From Lachnospiraceae bacterium C7 (GTDB lineage Bacteria; Bacillota; Clostridia; Lachnospirales; Lachnospiraceae), in assembly GCA_900113385.1 (NCBI GenBank), contig FOPE01000002.1, positions 58,156 through 122,155 of the forward strand: 64,000 nucleotides of DNA. Reading direction: 5' to 3'. Both the position numbers and the translations under genes were made by a program. This document shows positions 53,869 to 63,230 of the stretch, piece after piece. The stretch's first letter is position 1, and the number at the start of each line of letters is the position of its first letter. Under the pieces are notes generated by a model. The model searched no databases and was not told the DNA's origin. It was given only the letters and a program-made list of their open reading frames with translations.

Positions 53869-54813
53869 ATGGATAAAATAGCAGTTTTAATACCTTGTTA
53901 TAACGAGGCAAAAACAATTGAAAAAGTAGTAACTGACTTTAAGAGAGAATTGCCAGAAGCAGTTATTTACGTCTATGACAATAACTCAAGTGATGGAACA
54001 GATGAAATCGCTAGAAAAGCAGGAGCAGTAGTACGTTACGAGTACCAGCAAGGAAAAGGTAATGTAATTAGACGTATGTTCGCAGAAATCGATGCAGAAT
54101 GTTACGTTATGGTAGATGGAGATGATACATATCCAGCAGATCAAGTTCAGCCATTAGTAGACAAGGTTCTTAACAAAAAGGCAGATATGGTAGTAGGAGA
54201 TAGATTATCATCTACATATTTTGAAGAAAACAAAAGACCATTCCATAACTTCGGAAATTCAATAGTAAGAGCAAGTATCAACTTATTATTTAAGAACGAC
54301 ATCAAAGATATCATGACAGGTTATCGAGCATTTAGTTATCGATTTGTAAAAACATTCCCAGTATTATCAAAGGGATTTGAAATCGAAACAGAGATGAGTA
54401 TCCATGCTATCGACAAAAATATGTACGTAGAAAATTCCGTAATTGAATATAGAGATAGACCAGAAGGAAGCGAGTCTAAACTTAATACATATTCAGATGG
54501 ATTTAAAGTTATTAGAACAATCATAAGATTATTTAGAACTTATCGTCCAATGGCATTCTTTGGAATAATAGCATTAATATTAGCAGTTATTTCAGGAGCA
54601 TTCTTTGTACCAATTTTAGTGAACTTCACAAAAACAGGATTGGTACCTAAGATTCCAACACTTATGATTTGTGGATTTGTAATGGTAGCAGCTCTTCAGT
54701 CAATGTTCACAGGTCTAATTCTTCAGACTATTTATGCAAAAAATAGACAGGATTTTGAAATGGACCTTAATAGAGTTACAAAAGAGGTAGAAAACGAAAA
54801 AAATAATAAATAA
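53869..54813 (+). CDS. Polyprenyl-phosphate glycosyltransferase (DPM1/GtrB-like)
   Basis: A 314-residue GT2 enzyme. IAVLIPCYNEAKTIEKVV begins the GT-A domain, DNNSSDGTDEIARKAGA follows, and the metal site is MVDGDDTYPAD. ETEMSIHAIDKN and YRDRPEGSESKLNTY are typical of dolichyl-/bactoprenyl-phosphate transferases. Two C-terminal membrane helices (about 227-250 and 262-287) anchor it. It should charge undecaprenyl phosphate with a single sugar for transfer outside. GAGGTGGAGG gives a strong start. Confidence 0.92.
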   Translation: MDKIAVLIPCYNEAKTIEKVVTDFKRELPEAVIYVYDNNSSDGTDEIARKAGAVVRYEYQQGKGNVIRRMFAEIDAECYVMVDGDDTYPADQVQPLVDKVLNKKADMVVGDRLSSTYFEENKRPFHNFGNSIVRASINLLFKNDIKDIMTGYRAFSYRFVKTFPVLSKGFEIETEMSIHAIDKNMYVENSVIEYRDRPEGSESKLNTYSDGFKVIRTIIRLFRTYRPMAFFGIIALILAVISGAFFVPILVNFTKTGLVPKIPTLMICGFVMVAALQSMFTGLILQTIYAKNRQDFEMDLNRVTKEVENEKNNK

Positions 54814-54847
54814 TTGTAGAAATTAATTGTGACAAGTAGGTGGAAAA

Positions 54848-56554
54848 ATGAAAAGTAGAATAACGGTTAATTATAAAAAAATTATTTTTTTAATTTTAGT
54901 AGTTTTAAGTGCTTTTAGAGTATTAATAAATTTAAGAATATCATACTGTATTAATCAGCAGTTGATGGATGATGATGGATTAATGTATTTGTATGCAGAT
55001 ACATTAGGTCATTTAAAATATTTAGGCGTGTATACGTCAAGAACGTTAATTAAAGGTATTTCATATCCACTTTTTTTAGCAATGTGTAATAGATTATGGG
55101 TACCATATTCAATAGCCATAAGTATATGTGATATATTAGCTGCATATATATTTGTTAAAGCTATAAAACCTAAAATTAATAATTCAATTATTTTGAGTTT
55201 TATATATCTTTTGATTTTATATAATCCTGTTAATTTTGATGCTCAAATAAGGCAAAGAATGTATAGAAATTCTTTGATTCCTGATTTTACAGTATTAACC
55301 TTTGCAATGTTAATAGGACTATTTTTAAGAAGAAAAGAATCTCTAAAAAAACAATTATTATGGACACTTGGAGCGGCCTGTTCATTAAGCTTTTTCTACT
55401 ATTTGAGAGAGGATTCAGTATGGATACTGCCATTTGTAATAGTTGCTATGCTATTAGAAATATTAAATTTATTTTTATTTGATGGTAGAGAAAATATTAA
55501 AGCCATTAGATGGAAGGAAATTCTTATATATGCAGTGCCAGTTATTGCATTGTTTACATGTACATATACATTGAAAACATTAAATAAATATAATTATGGC
55601 ATTTTTGTTGTTAATGATAGATCAGATTCATATTTTGCAGATGTCATGGAAGATTTATATAAGATAGATGCAAAAAATGAAAATGAAAAGGTTTGGCTAT
55701 CTCGAGATGCATTAAAAATAGCATTTGACAATAGTAAAACTTTAAGAAAAATAAAAACAGAGTTCGAGACGAACTTTAATTATTGGAAGATAAACCCAGA
55801 AGCATTCGATGGAACAAATGTGGCTGGCGACCTATTATCATGGACATTTAGAGGTGCAGGAGCAGATCATGGTATATATAAGGATGCTGTAACAGCAAAT
55901 AAATTTTGGAAAAATGTAGATACAGAATTAAAGGAAGCGGTTAAAAAAGGAAAAATAAAAAATAAACCAGGTATATACTTGTCAAAGCAGGCAAGAGGCG
56001 TTCAACTAAGCGAAATTCCAAAATTCAGCTTAAGAACATTAAAGAATTTAAATAAAGCAAGCAAATACGAATATTGTAGTATGGAATCGCAAACAGTAAG
56101 TTTAGGAAATTTACCAGATATTAGAAGATACGAAACAGAGTATGGTGTGCATGCTCAATTACCATTTGATACACCTGATGCCCAAATGGCAACTAGTTTA
56201 GGTGCAACTGGTAAAGCAAATAAAATCATTGCTATTTACCAAAAAGCGTCAATGCTAGTAAATCCGATAGCTGTTTTATCATATATAGGATTTACCATAA
56301 TTACGATATACGAATTGTTTAAGAAAAAATATTTGAATTTAGAAATGTGGTTGATGATTACAGGAATAATATTAAGCGCATTTGTATTAATGTTAGGAGT
56401 AACATTTTTCTCATGCTTCCTTAGTGAAACAGCATGCTTGTTCTACGGTTCAGGTTCCTATAGTCTTATGCAATTAGGAAAATACTTGGCTATTGTATGT
56501 TTTGGCTTATATATTTTTGAGACTATTAAGAAAAAACATAATGCTAATAATTAG
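54848..56554 (+). CDS. GT-C-like membrane protein, unknown specificity
   Basis: A 568-residue protein. Nine or more membrane helices lie in two blocks (about 10-245 and 475-560), with a large extracytoplasmic domain between about 250 and 470. After the first helix is QQLMDDDGLMYLYADTLGH, an acidic loop in the position of the GT-C catalytic acid. It is probably a transferase using the polyprenyl-linked sugar made by the gene before it. No precise family is recognised. GGTGG precedes the ATG. Confidence 0.7.
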   Translation: MKSRITVNYKKIIFLILVVLSAFRVLINLRISYCINQQLMDDDGLMYLYADTLGHLKYLGVYTSRTLIKGISYPLFLAMCNRLWVPYSIAISICDILAAYIFVKAIKPKINNSIILSFIYLLILYNPVNFDAQIRQRMYRNSLIPDFTVLTFAMLIGLFLRRKESLKKQLLWTLGAACSLSFFYYLREDSVWILPFVIVAMLLEILNLFLFDGRENIKAIRWKEILIYAVPVIALFTCTYTLKTLNKYNYGIFVVNDRSDSYFADVMEDLYKIDAKNENEKVWLSRDALKIAFDNSKTLRKIKTEFETNFNYWKINPEAFDGTNVAGDLLSWTFRGAGADHGIYKDAVTANKFWKNVDTELKEAVKKGKIKNKPGIYLSKQARGVQLSEIPKFSLRTLKNLNKASKYEYCSMESQTVSLGNLPDIRRYETEYGVHAQLPFDTPDAQMATSLGATGKANKIIAIYQKASMLVNPIAVLSYIGFTIITIYELFKKKYLNLEMWLMITGIILSAFVLMLGVTFFSCFLSETACLFYGSGSYSLMQLGKYLAIVCFGLYIFETIKKKHNANN

Positions 56555-56669
56555 TTACATAAATAAATTAATTAAAAAAATATTAAAACAGCGTACAATA
56601 AATAAACGATAATAAATAAACCTACTTATTGGGAATACTTGAAAAAGTAGCACTGTACAGGGAGATAAA

Positions 56670-58439
56670 ATGAATTACAAGTTACTAAAATATAAAATGA
56701 AGAAGGCAAAATATTTATACGAAAAACATGGTGTTAAAGGATTGTCTAATAAAATATTAGATAAAAATAAAAAATATAACAGCTATAGTGAATGGTTTTA
56801 TGAACATGCAGTATCTAACAAAGAAATAGATAAACAGTGTCAAAAAACTATTAAAATGTTAAATAAACCATGTGTAGAAGTAATAATTTTACCAGGTATA
56901 AATGAAGATAGCAACAAAGCCATTCCATCATTAGAAGAGCAAACATATTCAGAGTGGACAAGTATCATCTTAGAGAATGAACCAAGAAAAAAAGGATATG
57001 GAATCAAAGATGATTACATGAATAGTTTTGAAAAAGCTATACGAGATAAAGATAAAAGTATGCTTGAACAAATTCATGATATGGTGAGAAACACAGATGC
57101 AGATATAATTTTGTTTACTCGTTTAGACAAAGAATTTGCACCAAATTATTTATATGAATTAGTAAACAGTTATCTTGACAAGACATTTGAAGTATATTAT
57201 ACAGACTCAGACTTTGTGGCAGAGGTAGATGGAGAACATTACGCACCAGACTTTAAGCCAGATTATAGTATAGATATGCTTAGAAGCTGTAACTATATCG
57301 GAGAAGTATTTGCAATTAGCAAAACAACACTTATGAATATTGAAACAGATAAAGAGTTAGGTTTAGAAACAGTAGAATCTACTTTGTACAGTGTTATCTT
57401 GCAAAGTTGTGAAAATGCCAGAGTAATAACACATTGTCCTCAGGTCTTAGTTCATAACGTATATGAAAGCGAAGACATAGATAAGATTTTCGAAGAAGAG
57501 AAAAGAATCTTAGAAAAACAGTTAAATAGAGTAGAACAACCAGCAGATGTGCAAATAAATAAGCAGTACAAAGTCTTTGACTTGAAATATAAGTTAAAAG
57601 AGCATCCACTAGTATCTATTTTGATTCCAAACAAAGATCAAGTAGAAACATTAGCAAGATGTATCGAATCTATCGAGAAATCAACATATGATAATTATGA
57701 AGTAATTATTATAGAAAATAATAGTACAGAAGAAGAAACATTTGCATACTACGAAGAAGTTAAGAAAAAAGGCATAAAAGTAGTAGTCTGGAAGAGTATA
57801 TTTAATTATTCAGCAATCAACAATTTCGGAGCATCACATGCCAAAGGAGATTATTATGTATTGCTCAATAACGATATCGAGATTACTTCACCAGATTGGA
57901 TGGAAAGAATGCTTGGTAACTGTATGAGACCAGGAATCGGAATCGTAGGAGCTCATTTATATTATCCAGATAAAACCGTTCAACATGCAGGAATAGTAGT
58001 AGGATTAGGTGGAGTAGCTCAGAACTTGTATCCAGGCCTAGATGGAAAAGTAGGTGGATATCACAATAGAGTATTTACTCAGCAGAACTATAGCGCAATA
58101 ACAGCTGCTATGTTTATGGTATCTAAGAAAATATTCCAGCAAGTCGGTGGACTAGAAGAAAGACTACAGGTAGCCTTTAACGACGTAGACTTCTGCTTGA
58201 AAGTTGCCAAGGCAGGATATTGGAACGTATATGATCCAAATGTAACAGCACTACACTACGAATCAAAGAGTCGAGGAAAAGAAGATACTCCAGAGAAAAA
58301 ACTTAGATTCGCAGGAGAAATCGATTATATGCGCACAAAATGGAAAGGAATCCTATTAGAAGGAGATCCATTTTATAACGTCAATTTATCAATGGCTAGA
58401 CCAGACTTCGCCTTAGAAGGCTTAGATGAAGCACTATAA
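56670..58439 (+). CDS. Two-domain family 2 glycosyltransferase
   Basis: A 589-residue protein of the RfbF/RfbG-like type. The N-terminal half is a partial GT2 domain with YYTDSDFVAEVDGEHYAPDF and DMLRSCNYIGEVFAISK. The C-terminal half (about 310-560) is a complete GT2 domain: HPLVSILIPNKDQVETLARC, DNYEVIIIENNSTEEET, the DxD-like LLNNDIEI, and VAFNDVDFCLKVAKAGYW. It should add sugars to a surface glycan in the cytoplasm. GGGAG precedes the ATG. The gap before it (56555-56669) is AT-rich with no clear signal. Confidence 0.88.
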   Translation: MNYKLLKYKMKKAKYLYEKHGVKGLSNKILDKNKKYNSYSEWFYEHAVSNKEIDKQCQKTIKMLNKPCVEVIILPGINEDSNKAIPSLEEQTYSEWTSIILENEPRKKGYGIKDDYMNSFEKAIRDKDKSMLEQIHDMVRNTDADIILFTRLDKEFAPNYLYELVNSYLDKTFEVYYTDSDFVAEVDGEHYAPDFKPDYSIDMLRSCNYIGEVFAISKTTLMNIETDKELGLETVESTLYSVILQSCENARVITHCPQVLVHNVYESEDIDKIFEEEKRILEKQLNRVEQPADVQINKQYKVFDLKYKLKEHPLVSILIPNKDQVETLARCIESIEKSTYDNYEVIIIENNSTEEETFAYYEEVKKKGIKVVVWKSIFNYSAINNFGASHAKGDYYVLLNNDIEITSPDWMERMLGNCMRPGIGIVGAHLYYPDKTVQHAGIVVGLGGVAQNLYPGLDGKVGGYHNRVFTQQNYSAITAAMFMVSKKIFQQVGGLEERLQVAFNDVDFCLKVAKAGYWNVYDPNVTALHYESKSRGKEDTPEKKLRFAGEIDYMRTKWKGILLEGDPFYNVNLSMARPDFALEGLDEAL

Positions 58440-58526
58440 TCAAAAGTAGTAATGTAAAGCACGTAACGTGAAAAAATAACGTGTGGTAAACAGTGTGAAG
58501 CAGATAACGTGAAAGGAAATGTATGT

Positions 58527-59009
58527 ATGGATATTGGACAAAACAATAACAGCATGGCCCAAGAAGACATATTCGATAAGATAATGTCATTGCCAGTGCT
58601 CAATATATTCAATCCCTTCTATAAGAAAAATAAAGAAATGTTACTTTATCTATTCTTTGGAGGACTAAGTTTTATCGTAAGCGTAGCAACCTATGCTGTA
58701 TTTAACGTGACATGCGGCTTTAACGCCTTAATCGCTAACGTATTATCATGGGTAATAACAGTGATGTTTGCCTTCTTAACAAATAGAGTATGGGTATTTG
58801 CAGCGCCAACTAAAACAGCTATGGAATTCATCAAACAGATGATATCATTCTACTCAGGAAGAGTGATAACATTAGTAGTAGAAGAAGTGATTTTAGGCGT
58901 GTTTATTAACCTATGTGGATTTAATAGCATCCTAATAAAAATCATAGCACAAATCGTAGTAATAATATTAAACTACGTCATTAGTAAATTGTTTATATTC
59001 AAAAAATAA
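58527..59009 (+). CDS. GtrA family membrane protein
   Basis: A 160-residue GtrA-like protein with four membrane helices (from about 40 to 155): LYLFFGGLSFIVSVATYAVF, LSWVITVMFAFLTNRVWVF, a third in the SGRVITLVVEEVILGVF segment, and a last one ending NYVISKLFIFKK. GtrA proteins are thought to flip polyprenyl-linked monosaccharides. Together with the GtrB-like protein (53869) and GT-C-like proteins it completes a GtrABC-style set. ATG 58527 is supported by AAAGGA nine bases upstream, in preference to GTG 58509. Confidence 0.9.
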   Translation: MDIGQNNNSMAQEDIFDKIMSLPVLNIFNPFYKKNKEMLLYLFFGGLSFIVSVATYAVFNVTCGFNALIANVLSWVITVMFAFLTNRVWVFAAPTKTAMEFIKQMISFYSGRVITLVVEEVILGVFINLCGFNSILIKIIAQIVVIILNYVISKLFIFKK

Positions 59010-59027
59010 ATTACTTGCATTTAAGAA

Positions 59028-59064
59028 AAAAACTGTTACCCTATTATAGGTGTGCAGTTTTTTT
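59028..59064 (+). terminator. Weak terminator after gtrA
   Basis: AAACTG/CAGTTT and ACC/GGT stems separated by a two-base mismatch surround the loop CTATTATA, followed by a T run. Confidence 0.6.
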
Positions 59065-59133
59065 GTGCACTTTTTTAGAAAAAAAAAGGGAAGCGCATCC
59101 CATAGATTAAAAGCGCTAATCAAGGAGGTTTTA

Positions 59134-59316
59134 ATGAAAATTAATAAAAATACAGTAACAATTTCTCAGTTAATCAAGTGTTTTCTATCAGTATTAGCAT
59201 TAGTAGCAATAATGGCATCAGCATCTAATATAGACGTTACATCAGCAAGTTCAAGCATATCTGTGCAATCACACACAGTTAGTTCAAATATATCTGTGCA
59301 ACCAACCCTTCCCTAA
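59134..59316 (+). CDS. Small exported peptide, unknown function
   Basis: A 60-residue precursor. Residues 1-17 are basic/polar, and residues about 18-38 are a hydrophobic export signal (CFLSVLALVAIMASASN). The remainder is a Ser/Val-rich tail with an imperfect internal repeat, SSSISVQSHTV and SSNISVQPTLP. AAGGAGG lies at ideal spacing from the ATG, so it is probably translated well. It has no Cys in the tail and no lipobox. I recognise no family. It could be a secreted signal, a structural peptide or a remnant. It lies between gtrA and the phosphoglycerol transferase. Confidence 0.6.
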   Translation: MKINKNTVTISQLIKCFLSVLALVAIMASASNIDVTSASSSISVQSHTVSSNISVQPTLP

Positions 59317-59475
59317 AAAACTAGTTTAATCGGAAACTTTTCTTGAAAAAATTAAAAAAATATAAAAAAGATGTAAAAAGATGTAAAAAAATTGTAAAAT
59401 TATGGTATTATTATATAGTAAAGCAATTTTGTAAAAACGGATTTTTACAGAAAATTATGAAATCGAGGAAAGGCT

Positions 59476-61059
59476 ATGAAGAAAAACAAACTAAAATGCA
59501 TAGGGCTTTTTGTATTGTATTTAGTGTTGGCTGCACTAATAGCAGTAAGTTCAATTGCATTCCCACTATGTAAATGGTACAAGAAGAATATCAAGGTAAG
59601 TATCGCTGCTGCGTTATTTACCCTAAGATCACCATTAAAAGGAACTAATGAATCAATTACATCAGATGTTATTAACTCCGCGATTCCAGGAATAGTAAGA
59701 GCAGTAGTAATAATTTTGATATTAATAGTAATTGAGTTATTAATTAGAAAAAAGGATATTAGAAAAAAAATCAAATTATTTAAAAAAGAACACAGCATAA
59801 ATCTAAAGTATGTATATAGACTAGCATTAGTTGTAGCGACATTTACATATTTAGGAAATGCTTATGTATATGCAGACAAGGATATCGGAATCACAAAATA
59901 TGCAAAGCAGAGGTTCCAAAGTACAAAGATATTTCAAGAAAAGTATATCGATCCCAACAAAGTAAAAATCAAGCCAAATGACAAAGTAGAAGTAGCAACA
60001 TCAGAAGATGAAGTAAATACTACAAGCGGTCAGAAAACAAAGAACCTCATTTATATTTACGTAGAAAGCTACGAAACAAGTTATGGCAAGAAAAGCGAAG
60101 ACGGATGGCAGAAAGAAGATATTGACCTAATCCCAAGAACAACAGAGTTAGCAAAAGAAAATGTCAGCTTCTCTACAACTAACAAAATGAGAGGAATCCG
60201 TAATACAGAAGGAACAGATTGGACATTTGGTTCTATGTTTGCAAGTACAACAGGAATTCCATTTAAATTCCCAGGTGGAGTAGAAAACTCCATGAACGAT
60301 AGAAAGAAAATCGCCAGCGGAGTTACTACACTAGGAGAAGTCCTTGAGAAAAAAGGATACTATCAAGAATTTATGTGCGGTTCAGATGCTAGATTCGCAG
60401 GAAGAGGAAAATACTTCAAACAGCACGGAAATTATCATATTTTCGATCTTTTTACAGCTAGAAAAAAAGGATTGATTCCACAAGATTATATGGAAGGTTG
60501 GGGATTCGAAGACGAGAAATTATATCAATATGCCAAAGACGAATTAGGAAGAATCAGCAAAAAAGATCAACCATTTAACTTTACAATGCTTACAGTAGAC
60601 ACACACTTTCCAGTAGGACACAGATGTAGACTCTGTGGCGACAAATACGGCGGAGCAGGCGACATAGTAGAGTGTATGGACAATCAATTAGCAGACTTTA
60701 TAGAATGGTGCAAAGAGCAAGACTTCTACGATGATACAGTAATTGTTATACAAGGAGATCATCCTAGAATGGATAAGAAGCTTATCAAAGGAGCACCAGC
60801 CGAAGTAAGAACAGTATATAACTGCTTCATCAACTCAGGCCTAGAGCCAAAACTCGGCGAGAAGAAGAGAGTAGGAACAATCATGGACATGTTCCCATCT
60901 ACATTAGCAGCCATGGGATTTGAAGTAAAAGGAGATAGACTAGGTCTAGGAACTAACTTATTCTCAGATAAAAAGACACTGGCAGAAGAAATGGGCTTTG
61001 ATAATTTTGATGATGAATTAAGTAAGTACTCTCAATATTACGTAGATAAATTCTCATAA
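59476..61059 (+). CDS. Phosphoglycerol transferase (MdoB/LtaS-type sulfatase fold)
   Basis: A 527-residue membrane enzyme. Three N-terminal membrane helices (about 8-30, 72-90 and 115-133) and a linker precede an extracytoplasmic alkaline-phosphatase-like domain (about 195-500). Metal and nucleophile positions are visible: the YVESYETSYG motif, the Thr nucleophile region TEGTDWTFGSMFASTTGIP, TVDTHFPVGH, and IQGDHPRMD. The closest plan is MdoB/OpgB, which transfers phosphoglycerol from phosphatidylglycerol to glycans. LtaS-type polymerisation is an alternative. It may decorate the surface glycan of this locus. GAGGAAAGG precedes the ATG. Confidence 0.88.
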   Translation: MKKNKLKCIGLFVLYLVLAALIAVSSIAFPLCKWYKKNIKVSIAAALFTLRSPLKGTNESITSDVINSAIPGIVRAVVIILILIVIELLIRKKDIRKKIKLFKKEHSINLKYVYRLALVVATFTYLGNAYVYADKDIGITKYAKQRFQSTKIFQEKYIDPNKVKIKPNDKVEVATSEDEVNTTSGQKTKNLIYIYVESYETSYGKKSEDGWQKEDIDLIPRTTELAKENVSFSTTNKMRGIRNTEGTDWTFGSMFASTTGIPFKFPGGVENSMNDRKKIASGVTTLGEVLEKKGYYQEFMCGSDARFAGRGKYFKQHGNYHIFDLFTARKKGLIPQDYMEGWGFEDEKLYQYAKDELGRISKKDQPFNFTMLTVDTHFPVGHRCRLCGDKYGGAGDIVECMDNQLADFIEWCKEQDFYDDTVIVIQGDHPRMDKKLIKGAPAEVRTVYNCFINSGLEPKLGEKKRVGTIMDMFPSTLAAMGFEVKGDRLGLGTNLFSDKKTLAEEMGFDNFDDELSKYSQYYVDKFS

Positions 61060-61062
61060 AAA

Positions 61063-61109
61063 TTTGGTGTTTTGCTAGTCCTATAGTAGGACTAGTAAAA
61101 ACAACCAAA
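61063..61109. repeat. Long inverted repeat after the phosphoglycerol transferase gene
   Basis: The core CTAGTCCTA/TAGGACTAG around TAG extends outward through a TTTT/AAAA block to TTTGGT/ACCAAA, about 20 pairs with two small bulges. No T run follows. It probably ends or protects the upstream transcript. Confidence 0.7.
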
Positions 61110-61170
61110 ACCGTAAGAACTACTTCAGAATAATTGCCAAATCTGTCAAAAATCATGCCAAATGAAAACT

Positions 61171-61200
61171 TTGACAAATAAAGATAGCAAATAAGATAAT
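61171..61200 (+). promoter_or_regulatory. Possible promoter in the gap before the pyrophosphorylase gene
   Basis: TTGACA (61171-61176), 18 nt, then GATAAT (61195-61200). A second -10-like TATAAT lies at 61264-61269 with a weak -35. Confidence 0.35.
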
Positions 61201-61307
61201 GTCATACAAATAAATTAGGAAAATTTCGTTAATAATTATGTAGAAATTATAAAAAAAAAGTGATATAATTCTTAACGTAAAATCGTATTAAATTTTCATA
61301 AATGAAG

Positions 61308-61335
61308 GGTGCCCTTACAAATTGGCACCTTTTTT
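61308..61335 (+). terminator. Short terminator hairpin
   Basis: GGTGCC/GGCACC with a 10-nt loop is followed by TTTTTT. With the promoters at 61171 or 61264 it would delimit a short RNA of about 60-130 nt. Confidence 0.6.
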
Positions 61336-61379
61336 AATGGAAGTCATTGCCTAAATGTACAGCAAAGCCCCTAGGAAAA

Positions 61380-61666
61380 TTGGTAAGGTTCTAGATGGTG
61401 TAACTGTACTGTGGTAGCAAAAGTGCAGAAAAAAGGTTGCCACAAGGGTATAAACAGTGGCAATGACAAAAATAGCAATACTAATGGCAAGAGTATTCTA
61501 TTATCAAAATGCGAATTTGCATGTCGAGACATTCCATAGATTGTGTCACCTAAGAATATATGTAGAGAGACGTCTTGACATTTGGGAGTATTGGACAAAT
61601 AGATTGCCGCATAGATACTGGTAGCGATAACCAAAAGGTTATCTCTGTGTGATAACTTGTTTTTTT
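61380..61666 (+). ncRNA. Candidate structured RNA or leader with alternative hairpins
   Basis: This 290-nt gene-free stretch is dense in stems: TTGCCAC/GTGGCAA (61437-61463), AATACT/AGTATT (61477-61497), and ATGTCGAGAC/GTCTTGACAT (61521-61581, one G-T). At its end, GGTTATC (61637-61643) can pair either with GATAACC upstream (61626-61632, AAAA loop) or with GATAAC downstream (61651-61656). The second pairing makes a terminator before TTGTTTTTTT. That is the layout of an attenuator. No known riboswitch consensus or T-box is recognised. A TATAAT at 61676-61681 could instead start the next gene independently. Confidence 0.4.
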
Positions 61667-61710
61667 GATATTCTCTATAATGCAATGAATTGAGGAAAGA
61701 GAGAAAGAAA

Positions 61711-62931
61711 ATGACAAAGGAAATATTAGACAGAATAGAAAATACTAATCAGAAATACTTAAAAAATTATATAGACCACCTTGGAGCAGAGAAAGTTCCA
61801 CAGAAGTTAGATGAACAGTTATCAAGTATGGACTGGTCATACTTAGATCTTATCAACGGAAAGGGACAGCAAAGAGGAAAATTTTCACCATTAGGTGCAA
61901 TGGAGATTTCCGAAATCGAGCAGAATAAAGAGAAATTTAAAAAGATTGGCTTAGACGCAATCAGAAAAGGAGAAGTTGGCGCAATCCTTTTAGCAGGAGG
62001 ACAGGGAACACGTCTCGGTTTCAAAAAAGCAAAAGGAATGTTTAACATCGGTGTAGATAACCAGTTATTCATCTTCCAGCAGTTAATTAGAAATTTATTA
62101 GACGTAACAGACGAAGCAGGAGCATTTGTTCCATTATACATCATGACAAGCCAGAAGAATGATGCAGACACAAGAGCATTCTTCAAAGAGCATGACTACT
62201 TCGGATATAACCCAGAATATATCCAGTATTTTGTACAGGATATGGTACCTTCTATTGATTTTGACGGAAATGTATTACTTGAATCAAATGATTCTCTTGC
62301 AATGTCTCCTAACGGAAACGGTGGTTGGTTCTCATCAATGGTAAGAGCAGGTCTAGATAAAGACCTTACTAAGAGAAACATCCAGTGGTTAAATGTATTT
62401 GCAGTAGATAACGTACTTCAGAGAATAGCAGATCCAGTATTCATCGGTGCAACAATCGCATCAGGTAACGAATGTGGATCAAAAGTAGTACGTAAAGCAA
62501 ATCCTAACGAAAAAGTAGGAGCATTATGCCTAGAAGATGGCAAACCATCAATCGTAGAATATTACGAACTCACAGAAGAGATGGCTAACGCAAGAGATGA
62601 AAAAGGAACACTCTTATACGGATTCGGCGTTATCTTAAACTATTTATTCAAAGTAGATAAGCTTTGGAAAATAGTAGATGAAAAATTGCCAGTTCACGTA
62701 GTTAAGAAGAAAGTTCCATACATGACAGAGCAAGGCGAAGTTGTACGCCCAACAGAGCCAAATGCTTATAAGTTTGAGTTGCTTATCCTAGACATGGTAT
62801 ACATGATGGATAACTGCTTATCATTTGAAGTAGATCGCCGTAAAGAATTTGCTCCAGTAAAAAATGCAACAGGAGTAGACTCAGTAGATACAGCGAGAGA
62901 ACTTCTCAAAGAAAATGGCGTAGAATTATAA
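61711..62931 (+). CDS. UDP-sugar pyrophosphorylase (UDPGP type 1, UAP1-like)
   Basis: A 406-residue nucleotidyltransferase that joins UTP and a sugar 1-phosphate. The nucleotide motif is LLAGGQGTRLGFKKAKGMF. The family stretches YIMTSQKNDADTRAFF, SPNGNGGWFSSMVRAG, and NVFAVDNVLQRIADP follow. The layout is closest to eukaryotic-type UDP-GlcNAc/UDP-GalNAc pyrophosphorylases rather than to bacterial GalU or GlmU. It would supply an activated sugar to the glycan genes. ATG 61711 is chosen over TTG 61690, which lies within the GAGGAAAG ribosome site. Confidence 0.92.
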   Translation: MTKEILDRIENTNQKYLKNYIDHLGAEKVPQKLDEQLSSMDWSYLDLINGKGQQRGKFSPLGAMEISEIEQNKEKFKKIGLDAIRKGEVGAILLAGGQGTRLGFKKAKGMFNIGVDNQLFIFQQLIRNLLDVTDEAGAFVPLYIMTSQKNDADTRAFFKEHDYFGYNPEYIQYFVQDMVPSIDFDGNVLLESNDSLAMSPNGNGGWFSSMVRAGLDKDLTKRNIQWLNVFAVDNVLQRIADPVFIGATIASGNECGSKVVRKANPNEKVGALCLEDGKPSIVEYYELTEEMANARDEKGTLLYGFGVILNYLFKVDKLWKIVDEKLPVHVVKKKVPYMTEQGEVVRPTEPNAYKFELLILDMVYMMDNCLSFEVDRRKEFAPVKNATGVDSVDTARELLKENGVEL

Positions 62932-63043
62932 TCACGATGATTGAGGTTAAATTCGAAAATTCCAAATATCGAAACATTTAAAACATTAAAACACCAGCTA
63001 AGCATTAAGCTGGACAATTAAAACATATAAAGTCACATTTAGC

Positions 63044-63099
63044 TCTAGCTAGAAGCGAAGATCAAGATATTGATCGAAGCTTCTAGCTAGATTTTTTTT
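63044..63099 (+). terminator. Strong terminator after the pyrophosphorylase gene
   Basis: A perfect 13-bp stem TCTAGCTAGAAGC/GCTTCTAGCTAGA, capped by a second 6-bp stem GATCAA/TTGATC, is followed by eight T. Confidence 0.95.
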
Positions 63100-63230
63100 G
63101 TTAGAAAGATAGGAGATAAAACAAAGTATAAAATATAGCTAAAAAATAAAGTAAGAGATACAAGAAAATTATTCAAAAAAATATAAAAAATTTATAAAGT
63201 TTTTAGATATGCGGTACGATATAGTCTGTG

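Noticed and set aside
58440..58526. Repeated AACGTGA words before gtrA
   Set aside because: Three short, irregularly spaced copies in a small AT-rich gap; too short to support a claim.
59343..59573. Lysine-rich 76-residue frame resembling a cationic peptide
   Set aside because: It starts in a low-complexity AAAAGATGT repeat, has no ribosome site and runs into the conserved start of the phosphoglycerol transferase gene.
61380..61666. Known riboswitch (GEMM, TPP, ydaO, ykkC) or T-box
   Set aside because: Short matches such as GCAAAGCC occur, but the conserved cores of these classes are absent. Kept as an unclassified structured region.
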